Source of the DNA: JBGPOS01 sp041488155
GTDB taxonomy: Bacteria > Chloroflexota > Dehalococcoidia > Tepidiformales > Tepidiformaceae
Length of the DNA stretch: 64,000 nucleotides
Direction of reading: 5' to 3'
NCBI GenBank assembly: GCA_041488155.1
Contig: JBGPOS010000006.1
Span: 12,511-76,510 of the forward strand
Positions 41,122 through 49,721 of this stretch are shown in pieces; within the stretch, counting starts at the first letter, position 1; every line of letters starts with the position of its first letter. A model generated the notes under the pieces. It had not been told where the DNA came from. It saw nothing but the letters and a program-made list of their open reading frames with translations, and ran no database searches. The translations under genes and the position numbers were made by a program.

Positions 41122-41798
41122 GAGCGACGCTTCAGCCCCGTTCCCGGGAGAGCCTCAAAGAGGCGCTCCGAGAAATCCACGTCATGGCCGGGCTGGACCC
41201 GACGGCCCCGACGGCGCCGCCGGTGCGCAAGTCCCTCGCTATCGGGGTCACGAGTCCCCACTTCGGTGACGGGAAGACCACCGTGGCTATCGCCCTCGCC
41301 GCCTCGCTCGCCGAAGACTTCTCGGCCGATGTGATGCTAGTCGACGCCGATTTCCACACCCACTCTGTAGGCCGCGAATACGGCCTCGTCGGCCAGGACG
41401 GCCTCTCGGAAGTGCTCGCTGGCACTCGCCCGCTGATCTCGGTCACGCACCGTGTTTCGCAGGCGAAGATGAGCGTAATCACCGCAGGAAGCGCCCCTTC
41501 TGACCCTGCCCGAATCGCCAGGTCCCAGCACCTTTCGACGCTGATCGAGAACATGAAGCGCGCCAGCGAGTATGTCGTCATCGACCTGCCGGCGACGCTC
41601 CATTCAATGAACGCTCCCGTTCTTGCCACCCGCTGCGACGGCGTGGTGGTGGTGGTACGGGCCGGCCACACCACCCGTCAGGACCTCGACCGCCTGTTGC
41701 ACCTGCTGAAGGATTCGAAGGTCCTCGGGGTGGTCGTGAACCGAAAGTCGTCGTCGGTGCCGGGGTGGGTGCAGCGGACGCTGAACCTTCGGTCCTGA
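41118..41798 (+). CDS. CpsD/CapB-like ATPase, no tyrosine tail
   Basis: The product is 226 residues with the bacterial tyrosine kinase ATP site: SPHFGDGKTTVAIALAASLA (Walker A) and VMLVDADFHTHSV (Walker A' with the catalytic Asp). Walker B region is YVVIDLPATL. The C-terminus (VQRTLNLRS) has no tyrosine cluster, so autophosphorylation of the usual type is not possible. It probably acts with the Wzz-like membrane protein as a two-piece co-polymerase. Confidence 0.85.
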   Translation: MRATLQPRSRESLKEALREIHVMAGLDPTAPTAPPVRKSLAIGVTSPHFGDGKTTVAIALAASLAEDFSADVMLVDADFHTHSVGREYGLVGQDGLSEVLAGTRPLISVTHRVSQAKMSVITAGSAPSDPARIARSQHLSTLIENMKRASEYVVIDLPATLHSMNAPVLATRCDGVVVVVRAGHTTRQDLDRLLHLLKDSKVLGVVVNRKSSSVPGWVQRTLNLRS

Positions 41799-41811
41799 GG
41801 ACAGCGAGGCA

Positions 41812-41958
41812 ATGCTACTCGTCGCTTCCATCGTAGCCGGCGCGTTCCTCCTCTCGAACAGGACACTGCGCTCCGCTTTGCCTGTTGAGTCCTTGCTGGT
41901 CGTCTCCCTGGCGGCGGTGACGACGCTCACGCTCTTCCAACTCGGACAGTTGGGATAA
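41812..41958 (+). CDS. 48-aa two-span membrane peptide
   Basis: ATG at 41812 is 13 bases after the ATPase stop. Two hydrophobic segments are visible (LLVASIVAGAFLLS and ESLLVVSLAAVTTLTLFQL), and the stop is five bases before the polymerase gene. It may be an assembly partner for the polymerase or the Wzz-like protein. No homologue is known to me. Confidence 0.5.
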   Translation: MLLVASIVAGAFLLSNRTLRSALPVESLLVVSLAAVTTLTLFQLGQLG

Positions 41959-41963
41959 CCCCC

Positions 41964-43430
41964 ATGCGCGCCGCCTCGGCTCCGAGGATGCAGCGGGTCT
42001 CGCTACCGTTCCTCGCTCCGTCGGTGGCGGCACTTGTGTGCGCCCTGGCAGCCGCGGGAGCAGCGGTGGTCATCGCCATCATGGGCCTGTGGTCGCTGCT
42101 TCTGCCCGTCTATTCGGCTGCCCTGGTGGCTGCCTTCGCCTATCCGAAGCACACGGCCGCGACATTGCTCGCTCTCGGCATCGTGTTCGAGCCCAATGCC
42201 TCGGACATCACTGAGCCAATCAGTTCCGCCATCTACTCCATGCCACCTGGCTGGGAGCACGCCTTCGACCTGACGATCTCACCCATCGAAGTGGCCATCA
42301 TCGCCGTCGCGGTCTCGTTGTTCCTCCGGCGCGGTCAGGCGGCGCGCAGATTGCGGCTCCCCCTCGTGGCGCTTGCAGTCCCCGTGGCGATTGGTTTGGG
42401 TCTCGTCTACGGGTTTATGCGTGGGGGGCCGACCAACCTCGCCTACACCGAAAGCCGCGGCCTGCTGGCGGGCTTTGCCCTGTTCTACATCGGCGCTCGG
42501 CTCGGGCCAGACCACCTTCCGACGATGGCGCGCACCGTCGTCCTGGGTGTCCTGGGCCTCTCGACGCTCAGCCTCATCCGGTACTTTGGTGTCCGTTCCG
42601 GCGACTCCAGCGTCCCGATTGAGTTTGTCTTCGCCCACGAAAGCGCGCTGATCATGGGCGTTGGGCTCCTCCTGGGCGGAGCGCAGCTGCTCCGGGCGAA
42701 AGACCTGAAAGGCAGACTCCTGATGGTCGGCTACTGCGCGGTCGTGTTCGCGGCCATGCTGGCAACTGGCCGCCGGGCGGCCACGCTCGTAGTGCTGATC
42801 GGGGTGCTATCGATGGGGCTCTCCCTGCTGCCCCGCCGGCCGATCCTCGTACTAAGCCTTGGCGGCATCCTCGCCATCGGATTTACCGCCTACCTGGCTG
42901 CGTACTGGAACCAAGAATACGGAGCGCTCGCCCAACCTGCGCGGGCCGTGCGCTCCCAATTCGACCCCACGGTCCGCGACGAGTCTTCCGACAGTTACCG
43001 GCAGATCGAGAAGAGCGACGTAATCGAGACCATCCGGCTCAACCGGGTCTTCGGGGTCGGATTTGGTCGACCGTTTGTCCAATTCCAATTGCTTCCGGAC
43101 CTCAAGTCCTTCTGGCCACTGCAGTCGTACACCCCGCACCAGGGCATCCTGTGGTTGTGGCTGAAGATGGGGTGGCTCGGCATATCCGTATTTCTCGGCT
43201 TCGTGATGCTCGTGCTGCAGAGATGCCGGGACCGGATGGCCCTGCTCAGGCACATGCCCATCGATAGTCTGGAATGGATGGCTGCTGCCGTCGCTTTCAG
43301 CGTCGTTCTCATGTTCATCGTGTATTCGACCGTCGACCTGGGCTTCGCGAGCACCCGCAGCCTCGCTCCGGCGGCGATCGCCGCGGGCATCGTGCTGGCC
43401 TGGCCTGCAGTCAGAGGGGCATCGAAGTGA
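41964..43430 (+). CDS. O-antigen polymerase/ligase-like membrane protein
   Basis: The product is 488 residues with about 10-12 spans (for example FLAPSVAALVCALAAAGAAV, LGLVYGF, AAVAFSVVLMFIVYSTVDLG). A large loop between about residues 310 and 385 (ARAVRSQFDPTVRDESSDS, then TPHQGILWLWLKMGWLG) corresponds to the conserved periplasmic Wzy_C region with its H and W. It likely polymerises repeat units with the Wzz-like protein. GTGA overlap with the acetyltransferase gene shows coupling. Confidence 0.85.
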   Translation: MRAASAPRMQRVSLPFLAPSVAALVCALAAAGAAVVIAIMGLWSLLLPVYSAALVAAFAYPKHTAATLLALGIVFEPNASDITEPISSAIYSMPPGWEHAFDLTISPIEVAIIAVAVSLFLRRGQAARRLRLPLVALAVPVAIGLGLVYGFMRGGPTNLAYTESRGLLAGFALFYIGARLGPDHLPTMARTVVLGVLGLSTLSLIRYFGVRSGDSSVPIEFVFAHESALIMGVGLLLGGAQLLRAKDLKGRLLMVGYCAVVFAAMLATGRRAATLVVLIGVLSMGLSLLPRRPILVLSLGGILAIGFTAYLAAYWNQEYGALAQPARAVRSQFDPTVRDESSDSYRQIEKSDVIETIRLNRVFGVGFGRPFVQFQLLPDLKSFWPLQSYTPHQGILWLWLKMGWLGISVFLGFVMLVLQRCRDRMALLRHMPIDSLEWMAAAVAFSVVLMFIVYSTVDLGFASTRSLAPAAIAAGIVLAWPAVRGASK

Positions 43431-44041
43431 CCGCCAATCCGCGCGTCGGCGCCAGGCTGGTCCCGACGGCGATCCGCGTCGCCAGGCGCTACGGATTTCG
43501 CGCGTTCCTCCGCAGCGGCGTCGAGTTCCTCCACGCCAAGTGGGCTCTGCGCAGGGCGACGAGCGTCGGTTCGGCCCGTCTTGTGGGGAGGGTCAAGGTT
43601 GTCAACGAGGGCACGCTCATCGTCGGCGACCGGGTCCGGCTGGATGGCGGGACCGTCCGCCTCGAGCTGGTCTCGTTCCGGGGAGCGTATCTCTCAATTG
43701 GCGACGGAACGTACATCAACTACGGCACCAACGTCGCCGCTACGGATCGCGTCGAGGTCGGACGCAACTGCGCAATCGGCCAGTACTCGATCATCATGGA
43801 CAACGACTATCACACCCCCGAGGACCACCTCCGTTTTGGGGCGAGCGCCCCGGTTGTCATCGAAGACGACGTCTGGATCGGCGCCCGTTCGATCGTGCTT
43901 CGTGGCTCTCACATCGGACGCGGAGCCGTAATCGGAGCCAACTCCGTGGTCAAGGGGACGATCCCGCCGTACACGCTCGCAGCCGGCTCCCCGGCTCGCG
44001 TCATTCGCCAGCTCAGGGAGGCCGTCGTTGGCGAGGGCTGA
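43427..44041 (+). CDS. hexapeptide-repeat (LbH) acyltransferase
   Basis: GTG 43427 overlaps the polymerase stop as GTGA. The product is 204 residues with left-handed beta-helix repeats (YINYGTNVAATDRVEVGRNC, and VVIEDDVWIGARSIVLRGSH) and the family end AAGSPARVIRQL. It probably O-acetylates the polymer or a sugar precursor, with acetyl-CoA as donor. The catalytic His cannot be fixed, but DNDYHTPED is in the usual place. Confidence 0.9.
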   Translation: MTANPRVGARLVPTAIRVARRYGFRAFLRSGVEFLHAKWALRRATSVGSARLVGRVKVVNEGTLIVGDRVRLDGGTVRLELVSFRGAYLSIGDGTYINYGTNVAATDRVEVGRNCAIGQYSIIMDNDYHTPEDHLRFGASAPVVIEDDVWIGARSIVLRGSHIGRGAVIGANSVVKGTIPPYTLAAGSPARVIRQLREAVVGEG

Positions 44042-45026
44042 CGTTGTCATTGCGACTTACAACCGGCATGCAAGTCTGAACCGCTGCCTGGAGGCGTTGT
44101 GCCTCCAGACCGAACCCGACTTTGGCGTGATTCTCGTCGATGACGGGAGTGATCCTCCCGTGTCGCGCACGATCGAGGCGCCCACGCTCGCCGCCCTCCG
44201 GCCCCGGATCGTGACCACTCCCGGGAACGGCGGGCCCGCGCGAGCTCGCAACCTCGGCGTGCGAGCAAGCGAGGCGGAAATCGTGGCGTTCATCGACGAC
44301 GACGTGGTTGCCTGCCCTGAGTGGATGGAGCGACACCTGGCTGCTCACGACGCGGGCGGCGAGAGCGGCATCGTCATCGGCCCGCTCCGCGCACCCGCCG
44401 ATTGGCGGCCTACCGCCTGGAACCTCTGGGAGGCCCGCACGCTCGAGGTCGAATATCGACGGATGCTACAACACGTCTACGAGCCGACGTGGCGCCAGTT
44501 CTTCACAGGTAACGCCTCCCTTCGGCGCGAAACCTTGCTGGCAGCAGGTGGATTCAACGAGACGTTTACGCGCGCTGAGGACATCGAGCTGGCCTACCGG
44601 ATGCACCGGCTCGGTGCGCGTTTCCTGTTCGAGCCGTCGGCCATTGGCTGGCACTATGCGGAGCGAACCATCGCAAGCTGGCTTGCGATTCCTCGGGCGT
44701 ACGCACGCTTCGACGTCATGATCGACTCACTCTATCCAGAACTCGAATGGCTGAAGCTCATCGAGTCCGAGTTCCGGCTGCGTCATCCGTTCAGCCGCGC
44801 CGGCGAAGCGACGTTGCGCAGGCTGTCCGCAGAGACGCCTGGCGTGAACGTCGCCGTGGCGCTGGCAAGGGCGTTCCACGCGGCCGGTCTCAGCCGTCTC
44901 ACCGTTCCGCTGCTCAGCTTCGCCTACTCGGTTGAACACAGACGCTCTCTGGCGCGCTCAACGGCGGGGCACGGATCCGCCGCTATCGCCTCCGGCGAGA
45001 TCCAACAGGGCGTACAGGGTCCGTAG
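44028..45026 (+). CDS. GT2-family glycosyltransferase
   Basis: The product is 332 residues from TTG 44028, overlapping the acyltransferase by 14 bases. The GT-A motifs are DVVIATYNRHASLNRCLEAL, VILVDDGSDPP and the DxD site AFIDDDVVA. The C-terminal acceptor part includes GGFNETFTRAEDIELAYRMH, the usual E-D motif. Inverting transfer is expected from the family. Sugar unknown. Confidence 0.9.
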   Translation: MARADVVIATYNRHASLNRCLEALCLQTEPDFGVILVDDGSDPPVSRTIEAPTLAALRPRIVTTPGNGGPARARNLGVRASEAEIVAFIDDDVVACPEWMERHLAAHDAGGESGIVIGPLRAPADWRPTAWNLWEARTLEVEYRRMLQHVYEPTWRQFFTGNASLRRETLLAAGGFNETFTRAEDIELAYRMHRLGARFLFEPSAIGWHYAERTIASWLAIPRAYARFDVMIDSLYPELEWLKLIESEFRLRHPFSRAGEATLRRLSAETPGVNVAVALARAFHAAGLSRLTVPLLSFAYSVEHRRSLARSTAGHGSAAIASGEIQQGVQGP

Positions 45027-45100
45027 CTCCAACACGGATTCAACGCCGCCTCGACGCACCAACGTTAGGTTTTTCTGCGGAGAGCGCCGGGGGCCAAGGC

Positions 45101-46141
45101 TTGAAACGTTGGGCAATTTGTCTCGAACAGACGCTGGGCCATCGGGCCCATGGCCTCAGCATCGAACGTGCCCTGGAAGGGGCGGCAGCGCAGGTCGACG
45201 TTCACCGGATCGACTACCCCGAACGTCAGCGCGTTCGCGTTCCATGGGCTTTGCGGGGCAGCTTCGAAGCCCGCCGGAGACTGCGCGAGCATGGCCCTTA
45301 CGCGCTCGCTTTCTACCACACTCAGACCTTATCGCTCCTGGCCGACCTTCCCGCCCCGAAGACGCCCTACGTCGTCAGCATGGATGCCACGCCCGCCCAG
45401 TTCGACTCCCTGGGACAGTGGTACGGACATCGCCGCTGGCCTCGCGTTGCCGAACTGGGAAAACAGAGGTGGTACCGCCACGTGCTTTGCAACGCCGCCG
45501 CGCTGGTCGCCTGGTCGAACTGGACGGCAGATTCGCTCGTGGACCAATACGGCGTGGACCGCAGCCGCATCCTCGTCGCCCGTCCCGGCGCGTCGCAGGA
45601 TCTCTTTGACATCGCGCCACGCAACGGCCGCGCCAAACCGCGGATCCTGTTCGTGGGAGGCGAGTTCAACCGCAAAGGTGGGCCTGGCCTCGTTCGTGCG
45701 TTTGACCGGGTTGCTGATCGTGCGGAGCTCCTTCTGGTCACCGACGCGGACGTGCCGGCCGCTGCCGGGGTGTTGCAACGGCGAGGCATTCGACCCGGGA
45801 CAGCTGAGCTTCGTGAAGCCTACGCCTCCGCTGACGTGTTCTGCCTGCCAACGCAGGGCGACTGCTCTCCGTTGGTTATCGCCGAGGCGATGGCCGCCGG
45901 TCTGCCGGTGATAAGCACGCCGGTTGGCGCTATACCGGAAACGGTGCGCGACGGCAAGACCGGGATCCTCGTCCCCGCAGGCGACGACGGTGCGCTCGCC
46001 GAAGCGATGGTCCGACTCGTGGAAGACCGCGGGCTGAGAGCGCGGATGGGCGCGGCGTCGCGAGAGGCCGCAAGAGACTCGCTGAACGCAGCCAGAAACG
46101 CCGCGCGCATCGTTACCCTCCTCGAGACAGTCTCGTCGTGA
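45101..46141 (+). CDS. GT4-family glycosyltransferase
   Basis: The product is 346 residues from TTG 45101. Core motifs are RILFVGGEFNRKGGPGLVRA and, for the donor site, DCSPLVIAEAMAAGLPVIS with the E-x7-E pattern, followed by PVGAIPETV and GILVPAGDDGALAEA. It is 75 bases after the GT2 gene and coupled to the next short frame by GTGA. A longer overlapping frame in another phase (44932-45609) has no motif and is rejected. Confidence 0.9.
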   Translation: MKRWAICLEQTLGHRAHGLSIERALEGAAAQVDVHRIDYPERQRVRVPWALRGSFEARRRLREHGPYALAFYHTQTLSLLADLPAPKTPYVVSMDATPAQFDSLGQWYGHRRWPRVAELGKQRWYRHVLCNAAALVAWSNWTADSLVDQYGVDRSRILVARPGASQDLFDIAPRNGRAKPRILFVGGEFNRKGGPGLVRAFDRVADRAELLLVTDADVPAAAGVLQRRGIRPGTAELREAYASADVFCLPTQGDCSPLVIAEAMAAGLPVISTPVGAIPETVRDGKTGILVPAGDDGALAEAMVRLVEDRGLRARMGAASREAARDSLNAARNAARIVTLLETVSS

Positions 46142-46308
46142 AAGTGGCGGTAACGGTTGGTGCCGGCGTTATAGTGCTCCACTTTGTCGGCGAGCCGCGA
46201 TGCGGCCGACACGAGATGGTGCTGGCGGACCACTTGCGGCGAGGAAGTCTTGCAAGTGTCGGTTCGCGCACGAAGACCAGCCCGGGCGGAGTCGAGGTCG
46301 GAGCGTGA
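46138..46308 (+). CDS. possible 56-aa coupled peptide or displaced N-terminus
   Basis: GTG 46138 overlaps the previous stop, and the frame ends at 46308, overlapping the GTG of the next transferase. The sequence KVAVTVGAGVIVLHFVGEPR looks like a Rossmann-type N-terminal strand. It could be a small gene or the shifted N-terminus of the following glycosyltransferase. Confidence 0.35.
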   Translation: MKVAVTVGAGVIVLHFVGEPRCGRHEMVLADHLRRGSLASVGSRTKTSPGGVEVGA

Positions 46309-47465
46309 CCACGTTCATATGCGTGAGCGTGACTGAAGCGCAGGCCGACGTCTTGACGGCGGCCGGGCCGCGACGAGACTTCCGCGAGCTAGCGCCGGCA
46401 ACCGGAGGCACTCTCGTCTACCGCGGTCGCGGCCATGAAGGAACACGGGGACGTATGCAGCGAGCGTTTGGGCCGCACGTTCGACAGGCGCTACGGCTTG
46501 CCCGCAGGGCGCGGAGGGGCGATGTCTGCTTCGCCGACGGCGAACACATCGGCCTCCCCCTCCTGCTCTTCCTTGCTTTCAGCTTCCGGCGGAACGTCCG
46601 GGTCGTGATGCTGGGCCACCTCGTGGACCGGCCATGGAAAAAGGCACTGTTCTGGGTCGGCACCCGCCTGGTTCCGGGCGGAACGCTAGCGCTGCACAGC
46701 GAGATGCAGCTCAAGGCCGTCTCTCCGTGGCTCGCAACGAGCTGGCGTAGGGAACTGATTCCCTACCAGGTCGATACGGCCTTCTGGCAGCCCGGCGAGT
46801 TGTTCGACAACAGGACCACCAGGCCCGCTATCGTCGCAGTTGGCTCCGAGTTCCGGGACTATGCCACGCTGGTCGCCGCGGCGGGTGAACTGCCCGTCGA
46901 TCTGACGATTGCGGCCGGCAGCCACTGGGCACGAAAAGTCGCCGCCGCTGGCGGGTCGCCGGCAAACGTGGAGTATCTCGCGCGACCGCTCCCGTTCGAC
47001 GAGCTACGCCGGGCCTACCAGACCGCAGCGATCGTGGTCGTACCCCTCGAAGACGTGGCCAACCAGGCAGGTGTGACGACCATTCTCGAGGCCATGAGCA
47101 TGGGCCGGCCGGTCGTCGTAACGGCGACGCGGGGACAACGGGAGTGCGTTTCGGGTCCGCTCATGAAGGCGTCGGGCGAACTCGACGCCCAGTCCACAGC
47201 CGAGCGGGGTCCCCAACGTTTCGGTCACGAACCAGAAGGGGATGCAACGGGTCTGTACGTGCCTCCAGGCGACGCCAGCGCCCTCCGCAGCGCGATCGAA
47301 TGGGTGCTTGCGGACTCGGCGCGCAGCGAGGCCATGGGCGGCCGCGCTCGAAGCGCCGCCTGTCGCCACTTCACGGTCGAACGCTACGTGCAGCACCTGG
47401 CCGGCCTGCTCACGCAAGCCCCTCAGACCGACGGAACGCTGGTCGCGCGGACGATGGCTACGTGA
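46305..47465 (+). CDS. GT4-family-like glycosyltransferase
   Basis: The product is about 386 residues from GTG 46305, which has GAGGTCGGAGC before it. The C-terminal half is of the GT4 type: AIVAVGSEFRDYATLVAAAG, then VTTILEAMSMGRPVVVTATR with the E-x7-R/E donor region, and GLYVPPGDASALRSAI. The N-terminal part is less typical. It overlaps the next transferase gene by four bases. Confidence 0.83.
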   Translation: MTTFICVSVTEAQADVLTAAGPRRDFRELAPATGGTLVYRGRGHEGTRGRMQRAFGPHVRQALRLARRARRGDVCFADGEHIGLPLLLFLAFSFRRNVRVVMLGHLVDRPWKKALFWVGTRLVPGGTLALHSEMQLKAVSPWLATSWRRELIPYQVDTAFWQPGELFDNRTTRPAIVAVGSEFRDYATLVAAAGELPVDLTIAAGSHWARKVAAAGGSPANVEYLARPLPFDELRRAYQTAAIVVVPLEDVANQAGVTTILEAMSMGRPVVVTATRGQRECVSGPLMKASGELDAQSTAERGPQRFGHEPEGDATGLYVPPGDASALRSAIEWVLADSARSEAMGGRARSAACRHFTVERYVQHLAGLLTQAPQTDGTLVARTMAT

Positions 47466-48637
47466 TCGCTGCGGCCGGCGCCCTCCAGATCGCGATCGCC
47501 CTGGTCGTGCTCGCCCACGGGCTCTGGTGGACGTTGCTTTCGCTGGTGGCGACTCCGAGACCTTCGCGCCGCGCGGCGCCGTCCGATCTGAGGCTGTCCG
47601 TCATCGTCCCCGCACACGACGAAGAGCTGCTCATCGGGCGCACCGTCGCCAGCCTGCGCGCTGCCCCCTACCATCCTCGGCCCGAAATCCTCGTTGTGGC
47701 CGACAACTGCAGCGACCGCACGGCGGAGGTTGCCAGTGCCGCCGGAGCCACCGTCCTGGTGCGTTCGGATGATGCACGGCGTGGGAAGGACTTTGCGCTC
47801 GACTACGCGCTCTCGAGTCTCAGGGCGCTGCCGATCCCGCCCGGCGCGGTGATTGTCGTCGATGCAGACTCGGAGGTATCAGGGGAGTTCTTCGCGGCCC
47901 TCGGCCATCGGTTGGCGAGTGGTGCCCGCGTAGTGCAGGCGCACTACCAGGCCGGAAAGCCGGCCACTTCGCTCGGCCGGTTGCGACGGATGGCGTTTTC
48001 GCTGGTCCACTGGTCGCGGCCGCTCGGGGCCGCCAGGCTTGGGCTGGGGGTTGGATTGAAGGGCAACGGTATGGCGTTTCGTTGGGATGTCGCCCGCGAC
48101 GGTCTTTCGGGCAAGGGCATCACCGAAGACGCGGCGGCGACGCTCGTGCTGGCCGGGCGGGGCATAAGAGTCGACTTCGAACCCGGCGCCGTCGTGACAG
48201 GTTACATGGCGCAGGACTTTTCCCAGGCCCGCACCCAGGACGGGCGGTGGGAGAGCGGAAGGGCAGCCCTCGTCGGCCGTTCGTTGGTCGCCTGCGGACG
48301 GGCGGCCGCGAAAGGCCACCTGGGGTGTGCCGCCGCCTCGTTGGAAGTTGCGAGCCTGCCACTCAGTCTGCTCCTGGGCTGCTCGACTCTGGCCATCGGA
48401 ATTGGTGCGCTCGGTGCCGGGTCGTTGGCCCTCAGCATTGCTGCGGCCACGTCGCTGGTCACCTACCTGGCCGCAGGCTTGCTGGCCGCTCGGACGCCGC
48501 CGCGAGACCTGCTCGCGTTCTTCGAAGCGCCGCGCTTCTTCGCACACAAGCTAACGGTCTACGTATCCATACTGACAGGGCGGTCACCCGGTGCCTGGCA
48601 TCGAACAGGAAGGGCGGACCCCACGGCGGGGCGGTAG
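47462..48637 (+). CDS. membrane GT2-family glycosyltransferase
   Basis: GTG 47462 overlaps the upstream stop. The product is 391 residues: an N-terminal span (AGALQIAIALVVLAHGLWW), the GT-A domain with LSVIVPAHDEELLIG, VVADNCSDRT and the DxD motif VVDADSEV, the acceptor signature GITEDAAATLVLAGRG, and two to three C-terminal spans. Membrane GT2 proteins of this type add sugars to lipid carriers or polymerise; the N- and C-terminal spans favour a carrier-linked step. The last gene of the plus-strand run. Confidence 0.88.
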   Translation: MIAAAGALQIAIALVVLAHGLWWTLLSLVATPRPSRRAAPSDLRLSVIVPAHDEELLIGRTVASLRAAPYHPRPEILVVADNCSDRTAEVASAAGATVLVRSDDARRGKDFALDYALSSLRALPIPPGAVIVVDADSEVSGEFFAALGHRLASGARVVQAHYQAGKPATSLGRLRRMAFSLVHWSRPLGAARLGLGVGLKGNGMAFRWDVARDGLSGKGITEDAAATLVLAGRGIRVDFEPGAVVTGYMAQDFSQARTQDGRWESGRAALVGRSLVACGRAAAKGHLGCAAASLEVASLPLSLLLGCSTLAIGIGALGAGSLALSIAAATSLVTYLAAGLLAARTPPRDLLAFFEAPRFFAHKLTVYVSILTGRSPGAWHRTGRADPTAGR

Positions 48638-48652
48638 TCCCGGCCTGGCCAG

Positions 48653-49393
48653 TCAGTCCAGGCTGAACGGCCGGGCGCTCGGCCGCGGCCAGACGATCCC
48701 ACTCGCAGTGACCGCACGAGGCGCGCCCTCAAACCCTGGTGACACGCCCTGGGCCCGGCCTCCTTGCCGAATACGGCGGCCGGCGTCTCGTCTCAGTGCT
48801 GCCGCGATGCGATAGCTGAGCAGCACCACTACGGAGGCCGATGACAGGATGTATGTCCAGGACATCAGCGTCACTTCCGTGTCGGGGCCCGCCGCGAAGC
48901 CGTGGACAAGCGCAAGGACGTAGCCCCCGAAGCTTCCGTAATGCAGAGCCCGCCAGCGCTTCCGTCCCAGCTTTCGGCGCATCATGAAGCTCCCGGTCAC
49001 CACGATCGTAAGCCAGGCGCTGATCACCCCGGCGGAGGGCAGGAAGTGGCGGTAGGGGGCGACGAAGGGCACCACCAGCTGGAGTGGCGAGAGCTTGAGC
49101 AGACCATCGAAGAGCAGCACTTCTACGTGCAGGGCAATGACCGCGACGGAGGCCACGCTGCTGAACTGGTGCGCCTTGAAGACTAAGACCCGGCCCGGGA
49201 AGCTGTTCGTCGTCTTCGAACTGACGAGCAACCCGCTGATCGTGGCCGCCGACAGCAGGAGGAAGGCGACGATGCCGAAGGCCCTGGAGAGGTACCAGGG
49301 CGCGACCCCGAAGGGGCGGGAATCGAAGGCCAGGGCAACGACGAACGGGGTGACCAGGCAGGCGCCGGTGATGAGCATCTGGCGCCTGTTCAC
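48653..49393 (-). CDS. ferric-reductase-like transmembrane heme b protein
   Basis: The product is 246 residues with about six spans and histidines spaced as in the ferric reductase-like/MsrQ family: FKAHQFSSVASVAVIALHVE in one helix pair and LHYGSFGGYVLALVHGFAAG in another. No flavin or NADPH domain follows. It could pass electrons to a periplasmic partner. It is convergent with the last glycosyltransferase gene (15 bases apart) and has no obvious tie to polysaccharide assembly. Confidence 0.8.
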   Translation of the reverse strand: MNRRQMLITGACLVTPFVVALAFDSRPFGVAPWYLSRAFGIVAFLLLSAATISGLLVSSKTTNSFPGRVLVFKAHQFSSVASVAVIALHVEVLLFDGLLKLSPLQLVVPFVAPYRHFLPSAGVISAWLTIVVTGSFMMRRKLGRKRWRALHYGSFGGYVLALVHGFAAGPDTEVTLMSWTYILSSASVVVLLSYRIAAALRRDAGRRIRQGGRAQGVSPGFEGAPRAVTASGIVWPRPSARPFSLD

Positions 49394-49652
49394 CGCGGAA
49401 ACCCCTCTCCGGCACGACGCTGGCTCGCCAGGAGTCCGGTACGAGGTTCACCCCGCAGCCCGCAATAAGGCGCAGACAGGGGATGGCCGGTCACCGTCCG
49501 GCGCAACCCGGCGGCGGGGGGCGGGATCGATGCAAGGAACGGCAAGGTCGGGAAGCTCCTCTTTTCGGCGGCGCAGCCGGTCGACTGGCGGTGTGTTGCG
49601 GGCTCGGCGACGTGCGCCCTGCGGTCCTTCTTCATCCCGCTCGCGGCTGGAG

Positions 49653-49700
49653 TGCGGACGTTCCTGAGCATCGCGCGAAAGCAAGTCAGGAACGTCCGCA
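49653..49700 (-). terminator. perfect 15-bp-arm hairpin after a minus-strand gene
   Basis: TGCGGACGTTCCTGA (49653-49667) and TCAGGAACGTCCGCA (49686-49700) pair perfectly around an 18-base loop. It starts 21 bases past the stop of the minus-strand gene at 49722, so it probably ends that transcript. No U-tract follows. The rest of 49394-49721 shows no credible gene. Confidence 0.6.
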
Positions 49701-49721
49701 TCTTCGTCGGAGCTGGCTACC

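Noticed and set aside
44932..45609. 225-codon plus frame between two glycosyltransferase genes
   Set aside because: It overlaps the ends of both supported genes in a different phase, and its composition is Arg/Pro-rich with no domain.
49390..49701. 103-codon minus frame upstream of the heme protein gene
   Set aside because: It starts inside the perfect hairpin and has no ribosome-binding site or protein-like pattern.
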